A DNA stretch of 11,175 nt from an uncultured Eubacteriales bacterium. Lineage in GTDB: Bacteria > Bacillota > Clostridia > TANB77 > CAG-508. The translations under genes and the position numbers were made by a program. The DNA lies in NCBI GenBank assembly GCA_902488785.1, contig CABTXJ010000021.1, positions 1-11,175 of the forward strand, written 5' to 3'. A model generated the notes under the pieces. It had not been told where the DNA came from. It worked only from the letters and a program-made list of their open reading frames with translations, and made no database searches. Of the stretch, positions 7,555 through 11,175 are shown one piece after another; position 1 is the stretch's first letter, and every line of letters begins with the position of its first letter.

Positions 7555-8379
7555 CTATATTTCTTCAAAATGGATTTCAGATATACATCCTACTCTTCCT
7601 TTTGTTTCATCTTTATTATATACAACATTTGTACATCTAAATATTCTTTTTTTAATATCTCCAGCAAGTGTTGTTATATGTATTCTTGTCCAAGTTTCAT
7701 TACTATTTTTATCTTTAGAAAAATTTAAATTTTGTATTGTTAAAGAAGGATACTTAATAATCTTTCTTATAGCAACATCATTACTTTTTCCAAGTGTAGC
7801 AGTACTTAATACTATTTCATTTGCCATAAAATCTTTTTTTAGTCCATTGATTGAAAGTACTTGACTAATAGGCATATTCAAAATTCCTAAAGATTTTAAT
7901 GCTTCTTTTTCGTCTTGATTACTTGTTGCATCGCCCAATGTTACATTTGATTTAAGCAAATATGTTGAAGCACTTCCAACTTTAACTTCAGTATGAATAT
8001 CTGGATCATATGCATATGCATCTACTGATGTTTCAAGTGGTTGTTTTAATTTTACCGTAAGTTTTATTGCTTGTGCTTCAAGGCCTGCGTCTGATCTTGA
8101 AAAAAATTTACCATTTGTAATTTCCCAATGTCTTGAATTAACATTTTGACTATACACCCTATTTATACAAGAAATAACATCTGTACCATACATTTGTTTT
8201 TTATTAAATGCTTCATAATTCGCATTAAACTCTGCAACTTCTCTTGCTGCATCAACTGAAGCTTTTGTTTCAGAATATGGTTTTGCCTTATTTATTGTAT
8301 ATACAATAACAGATACTATCAAAATAGCAAGCAGCATTCCTCCTGCTATTCTAAGTGCATTTGCTATATTACTGCTCAT
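7555..8379 (-). CDS. First pilin-like single-pass membrane protein (largest of three)
   Basis: The protein has 274 residues. The N-terminus (SNIANALRIAGGM, 3-15) enters one membrane segment (about 8-29). Aligning SNIANALRIAGG with ENASRALIIAGA of the next gene gives identical N, AL and IAG positions. A polar helix follows (about 35-60) with EVAEFN (47-52), then YGTDVISCINRVYSQN (64-79), the motif shared by all three genes of the set. The remaining 190 residues are a predicted beta-rich outside domain with LTVKLK (107-112) and IFRCTNVVYN (246-255). C249 and C265 near the C-terminus could form a disulfide if exported. The ribosome binding site AAGGA (8386-8390) is 6 bases from the ATG, and the gene starts 21 bases after the platform protein stop, indicating one transcript. 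No known domain is recognised, and a pilin or pseudopilin role is inference. Confidence 0.6.
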   Translation of the reverse strand: MSSNIANALRIAGGMLLAILIVSVIVYTINKAKPYSETKASVDAAREVAEFNANYEAFNKKQMYGTDVISCINRVYSQNVNSRHWEITNGKFFSRSDAGLEAQAIKLTVKLKQPLETSVDAYAYDPDIHTEVKVGSASTYLLKSNVTLGDATSNQDEKEALKSLGILNMPISQVLSINGLKKDFMANEIVLSTATLGKSNDVAIRKIIKYPSLTIQNLNFSKDKNSNETWTRIHITTLAGDIKKRIFRCTNVVYNKDETKGRVGCISEIHFEEI

Positions 8380-8400
8380 AGATTATCCTTTCTATACTTT

Positions 8401-10506
8401 TTAGCTTAGCCCTCCATTTTTAGTTGCTGATTTTGACATTTCTTCAAGTGCTTCGCTCATACTTGTTACACCGATTCCCATCATAGGTACGATTAAGTAT
8501 CCAACAAATAGTACCACCATTGGTGTAAATCCAATCATTTTTCCCATTCTAGATTTTCTTTCAATTAATCTTTCATTTGATTCTTTTCTCTTATCCTGAT
8601 AGAAGCTTCTTTCTGTATCTAGTTCGTCAAATGCTTCTCTTATTGGTATTTGATCAACTGCTGCTTGAAGACTTTCTACTATTCTAATAAATTGTGAATA
8701 TGTCACATCGTTTTTTAATTCTTCTAGTGCCTCATAACCACCTGCTTCAAAGTTATTAACGCATTTAGATATTGGTTCTCTAAATATATTAGAATATCTT
8801 TCAAGCCATTCTAATATCATTTCAACATTTACTCTTTCTATTTTCATAAGCATGAGTATAATTGTATGATATTGCATTACTTCATTTTCCATTTCAAGTT
8901 GTCTCATCTTGTATTGGAATTTCATTAATATTTCTGGAATATAATATGCAAGGAATGCAAATGAAAATGCAATTAACAATTCAAACCAAGAAAATTTTTC
9001 TCTCTTTACTGTTTCAACTTTTTTATTAACAGTTTTTAATTCTTTTTCAAAGCTCTGATCATCTAATGATTTATATTCTTTTTTTCGTTTCATTATTTTT
9101 TCAACATCGTCTTTTGATGGTTCTGGATGCCTTCTAAATGCTTCATTAATTAATTTATTATGTTCTTGTGTCTTTTTTATTGCAGCTTTCTTATCTACAT
9201 TACCCATTGTACCTAATAGGTTGTAGTCTGCTGTTGGTTCATTATATACATAATCAAGTGCTGTTCTATGTGCCCACAAAAACAATAATATTGATACTAT
9301 GAATGCTAAAATAAAGTATGTTATCTTAGTTACATATAACCACTCCAATTTTAGATTTGATGCACTATCTTTAAGCATTTTAATTTTTACTCTGTACTCT
9401 TTTGTTTTAGGTTTTGGTATAAATAGGTCAACAAATTTTTTAATTGGTTTTTTCTTGTATAACTTATTTTGCCATGGATCTGATGTCATTTGTGCATTTG
9501 TAAGTCTACCATTATCTTTTAACTTTCTAACTAAAACATATGATATTGTAGTTAAAAGTACTAAAAATACTTGCATCAAAAATCCAATTCTACCTTCATA
9601 AAATTGCTTTGTGAATCCGAATGTTTTTACTGCCCATCCTTTAAGTGGTTCAATAAATAATACTGGAACAAGTGCTATAACAGATAATGATTGAAACATA
9701 TAATCAAGCTTATCTCTTTTTAGTATTTCTATTTGCATCTCTTGTGTTATATTATTTAAATTTTTAAGATATAATGATGCACCATTTTCGTCTTTTCTAT
9801 CACCAAATTCTCTTGTAAGATATGATATTCCTGCAAACTCTTTTAGGAAGTCATTTGGAGCAATATCATAGTATTTTTCAAGTTCTGTTTCTGGATCATC
9901 AGATAATAGTATTTCGTGAATTCTTTCACCTTGTCTTGAAACTTCTGGTAATTCATCATTTTGTGAAACTTCATATATTGCTTCTTCAACCATATTATAT
10001 TCGTGATATGCATGTCTCATTTCTGCAAAGAATTCTAATTGTTCTTTTAATAATTGATTTTCAGCTTTATCGACAGAACCAGATATTAATGTTTCTAAGA
10101 AGAAAACTAGTAATAATAAAAGGGTTGACATTAAAAGCATATTACCTTTTGTCATTTTAATTATTAAAATTGATGTGATAAAAATTATAGGTAAAGCTTT
10201 TGCCATTATTTTAGCTGTTTGTGTCCTAGTTAAGTATTCATCTCCTAAATTAATAATTTCAATTCTTTTTCTTAGTTTTTCTGTATATCTTTTTATACCT
10301 GGTATTTGCATACAAACTAGGTATACTTTTTGATAAAATATCTCCATTGAAAATGTTTTTGCTTTAGTTCCTTGAACCAAATCAACAAGATATTTTGTTC
10401 TTTTTCTGCTGGCTTTTTTCTTTAAGTTAAAATACACAATGACAATTGTTAAAAAGCCTACTCCAACTATTCCAATTAGTAATTTTAAAATAGTATTTGA
10501 ATCCAC
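8401..10506 (-). CDS. Tad-like inner-membrane platform protein with two T2SSF units (TadB-TadC type)
   Basis: TadB/TadC/GspF-type proteins form the membrane platform that couples the secretion ATPase to pilin assembly. This 701-residue chain is about twice the size of a usual TadB or TadC. After an N-terminal membrane helix (8-27) and a basic region, unit one has helices at about 104-117 and 124-141, a cytoplasmic helical F domain (about 145-268, with EQLEFFAEMRHAYHEY) and helices at about 271-289 and 309-326. A linker (330-385) leads to unit two: a helix at about 393-411, a charged insert (430-505), a helix at about 507-523, an F domain (about 524-655, with YHTIILMLMKIERVNVEMIL) and a last helix at about 657-677. 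The start is GTG; AGGAGGA (10511-10517) lies just upstream and there is no nearby ATG. It follows the ATPase gene and precedes three pilin-like genes. The reading as a TadB-TadC fusion is inference from topology. Confidence 0.82.
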   Translation of the reverse strand: MDSNTILKLLIGIVGVGFLTIVIVYFNLKKKASRKRTKYLVDLVQGTKAKTFSMEIFYQKVYLVCMQIPGIKRYTEKLRKRIEIINLGDEYLTRTQTAKIMAKALPIIFITSILIIKMTKGNMLLMSTLLLLLVFFLETLISGSVDKAENQLLKEQLEFFAEMRHAYHEYNMVEEAIYEVSQNDELPEVSRQGERIHEILLSDDPETELEKYYDIAPNDFLKEFAGISYLTREFGDRKDENGASLYLKNLNNITQEMQIEILKRDKLDYMFQSLSVIALVPVLFIEPLKGWAVKTFGFTKQFYEGRIGFLMQVFLVLLTTISYVLVRKLKDNGRLTNAQMTSDPWQNKLYKKKPIKKFVDLFIPKPKTKEYRVKIKMLKDSASNLKLEWLYVTKITYFILAFIVSILLFLWAHRTALDYVYNEPTADYNLLGTMGNVDKKAAIKKTQEHNKLINEAFRRHPEPSKDDVEKIMKRKKEYKSLDDQSFEKELKTVNKKVETVKREKFSWFELLIAFSFAFLAYYIPEILMKFQYKMRQLEMENEVMQYHTIILMLMKIERVNVEMILEWLERYSNIFREPISKCVNNFEAGGYEALEELKNDVTYSQFIRIVESLQAAVDQIPIREAFDELDTERSFYQDKRKESNERLIERKSRMGKMIGFTPMVVLFVGYLIVPMMGIGVTSMSEALEEMSKSATKNGGLS

Positions 10507-10510
10507 TATG

Positions 10511-10517
10511 TCCTCCT
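10511..10517 (-). promoter_or_regulatory. Ribosome binding site fixing the GTG start of the platform gene
   Basis: The minus strand reads AGGAGGA, 4 bases before GTG at 10504-10506 (5 bases counted from the AGGAGG core). This is a perfect Shine-Dalgarno match with slightly short spacing. No in-frame ATG is near it, so GTG is the best-supported start. Confidence 0.75.
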
Positions 10518-10576
10518 AGTTTATTTGCTATTTCTTTTTTTTATATTTTTTATTTTTAAATTTTTATATTTTAGTA

Positions 10577-10601
10577 CTTTAATCTTATATTCTTTAATCT
10601 T
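10577..10601 (-). repeat. Direct repeat AAGATTAAAG x2, 15-base period
   Basis: On the minus strand two exact copies of AAGATTAAAG are separated by AATAT. They lie about 70 to 95 bases upstream of the platform gene start. The low base complexity of the gap makes a chance repeat plausible, so a regulatory role is only a possibility. Confidence 0.4.
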
Positions 10602-10662
10602 TTCTTACTATAAAATATATTTTATTTATTTGTTTTCTTCTTATTTATTATTTTATTTTAAT

Positions 10663-11175
10663 TTAAAACTCTTCTATCATATCTTCTGTATCTATTCCTG
10701 GCATTTTAGGTGGTGTTATATTCCATATCTTGTATATAAAATTATCAAACTTAGATATGTCAGATGTATCCATGTTGTTTCTCATCTCTTTTATATTGTC
10801 TTCAGATATTGGATTTGGGAAAATATATCCAGTATCTTTAAATTCCATTACATTCCTATACTTATATAGTTCTGCATTTGTTGTTTTAGAAAAATATATT
10901 GTAGCATTATCTATAAATTTATCTAGTTTTCCTTCAAGTGTTTTTTCATTTCTATGATCAAATGTATACTCATTTTTTTCTTCAACTGGTATACATTCTG
11001 TAATTCTTTCTATGTATCTTCTACCATTAAAGTCTTTAACTAAGTGTATGTCAAAGTTTAATACTCCAACAACCTGTTCTGCTGCTGTTTTTTCATCATT
11101 GAACATACCTATTTTAAGTAATGAGTTTCTAAGTGCCATTACTAAGTTTGGAAAAGTCTTAGCGTGGTGGGTAAA
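10663..11175 (-). CDS. CpaF/TadA-type secretion ATPase, C-terminal 170 residues (N-terminus beyond right edge)
   Basis: The frame is open to the last base of the window, so the ATG at 11137-11139 is an internal Met, not the start. The visible part begins FTHHAKTFPNLVMALRNSLL, matching the region after Walker B in CpaF/TadA and PilT-like ATPases, where a conserved Thr-His pair is followed by a helix holding LxxAL-type residues. EQVVGVLNFDIHLVKDFNGR and RRYIERITECIPVE then match the 'AIDLIVQ...DGxRRV..I.EV' strands that close the RecA-like core. The last 100 residues, with GYIFPNPISEDNIKEM, are a C-terminal extension of the kind seen in this branch. Walker A and B lie outside the window. The enzyme would power the platform protein encoded 156 bases downstream. 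PilT or GspE homology in general is safe; TadA specifically is favoured because of the neighbouring TadB/C-like gene. Confidence 0.75.
   Translation of the reverse strand, partial: FTHHAKTFPNLVMALRNSLLKIGMFNDEKTAAEQVVGVLNFDIHLVKDFNGRRYIERITECIPVEEKNEYTFDHRNEKTLEGKLDKFIDNATIYFSKTTNAELYKYRNVMEFKDTGYIFPNPISEDNIKEMRNNMDTSDISKFDNFIYKIWNITPPKMPGIDTEDMIEEF

Larger units (their letters stand above)
10507..10662 (-). other. A-rich 156-base gap between ATPase and platform genes
   Basis: The minus-strand transcript of this gap is almost entirely A and U with few G and very few C. I see no open reading frame worth calling, no terminator-grade hairpin and no convincing -35 element. It holds a tandem 10-base direct repeat (10577-10601), a 16-base palindrome, ATAAAATA/TATTTTAT (10610-10625), and the platform gene's ribosome binding site. 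It may simply be untranslated spacer in one operon, or a site of transcript processing or an internal promoter. Confidence 0.5.

Noticed and set aside
9822..10160. Plus-strand 112-codon frame
   Set aside because: It is antisense to the platform protein, with no ribosome binding site and no recognisable protein pattern.
10525..10869. Plus-strand 114-codon Phe/Tyr/Leu-rich frame
   Set aside because: It spans the T-rich gap and the antisense of the ATPase end. The composition reflects base bias only.
11137..11139. ATG as the start of a separate 158-residue protein
   Set aside because: The frame stays open upstream to the window edge and the extra residues (FTHHAKTFPNLV) match the ATPase family, so this is an internal Met of a larger gene.

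Overview
The window is very AT-rich (by eye about a quarter G+C), and every gene I can support lies on the minus strand. Gene families and style (AGGAGG-type ribosome binding sites, Lys/Asn/Ile-rich proteins, a class A PBP with charged tails, FemAB-type ligase, Tad-like genes) fit a low-GC Bacillota genome, most likely an uncultured member of Clostridia. That placement is inference. Both edges cut through genes.

Read in transcription direction (high to low coordinates), the first block is 11175 to 6359. It holds the C-terminal part of a CpaF/TadA-type secretion ATPase and, after an A-rich 156-base gap, a 701-residue inner-membrane platform protein that appears to carry two T2SSF (TadB/TadC-like) units in one chain. 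Three small single-pass membrane proteins of 274, 180 and 201 residues follow, separated by only 20 to 27 bases. They share a membrane anchor at the extreme N-terminus, an E-[VI]-x-x-[FY]-N motif at residue 46-52 and a [DE]-[VL]-I-[ST] motif after it. I read them as a diverged paralogous family of pilin-like or pseudopilin-like subunits served by the ATPase and platform. The block ends in a clear hairpin terminator at 6301-6333.

The second block runs from 6198 to the left edge and looks like one operon for cell-wall synthesis plus an aminoacyl-tRNA synthetase. It contains a class A penicillin-binding protein (bifunctional glycosyltransferase/transpeptidase, TTG start), cysteinyl-tRNA synthetase (cysS), a FemAB/FemX-family peptidoglycan bridge ligase whose start overlaps the cysS end by 8 bases, and a DUF1189-like membrane protein cut by the left edge. 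FemAB-family enzymes use aminoacyl-tRNA as donor, so the tight cysS-femAB coupling is notable, although nothing in the sequence shows that cysteine is the donor.

The most interesting part is the Tad-like block: a tandem-F-domain platform with three linked paralogous candidate substrates and, in this window, no recognisable Flp pilin, prepilin peptidase or TadZ. I saw no tRNA, rRNA, CRISPR array, transposon or attachment site. No gene-free stretch exceeds 160 bases.
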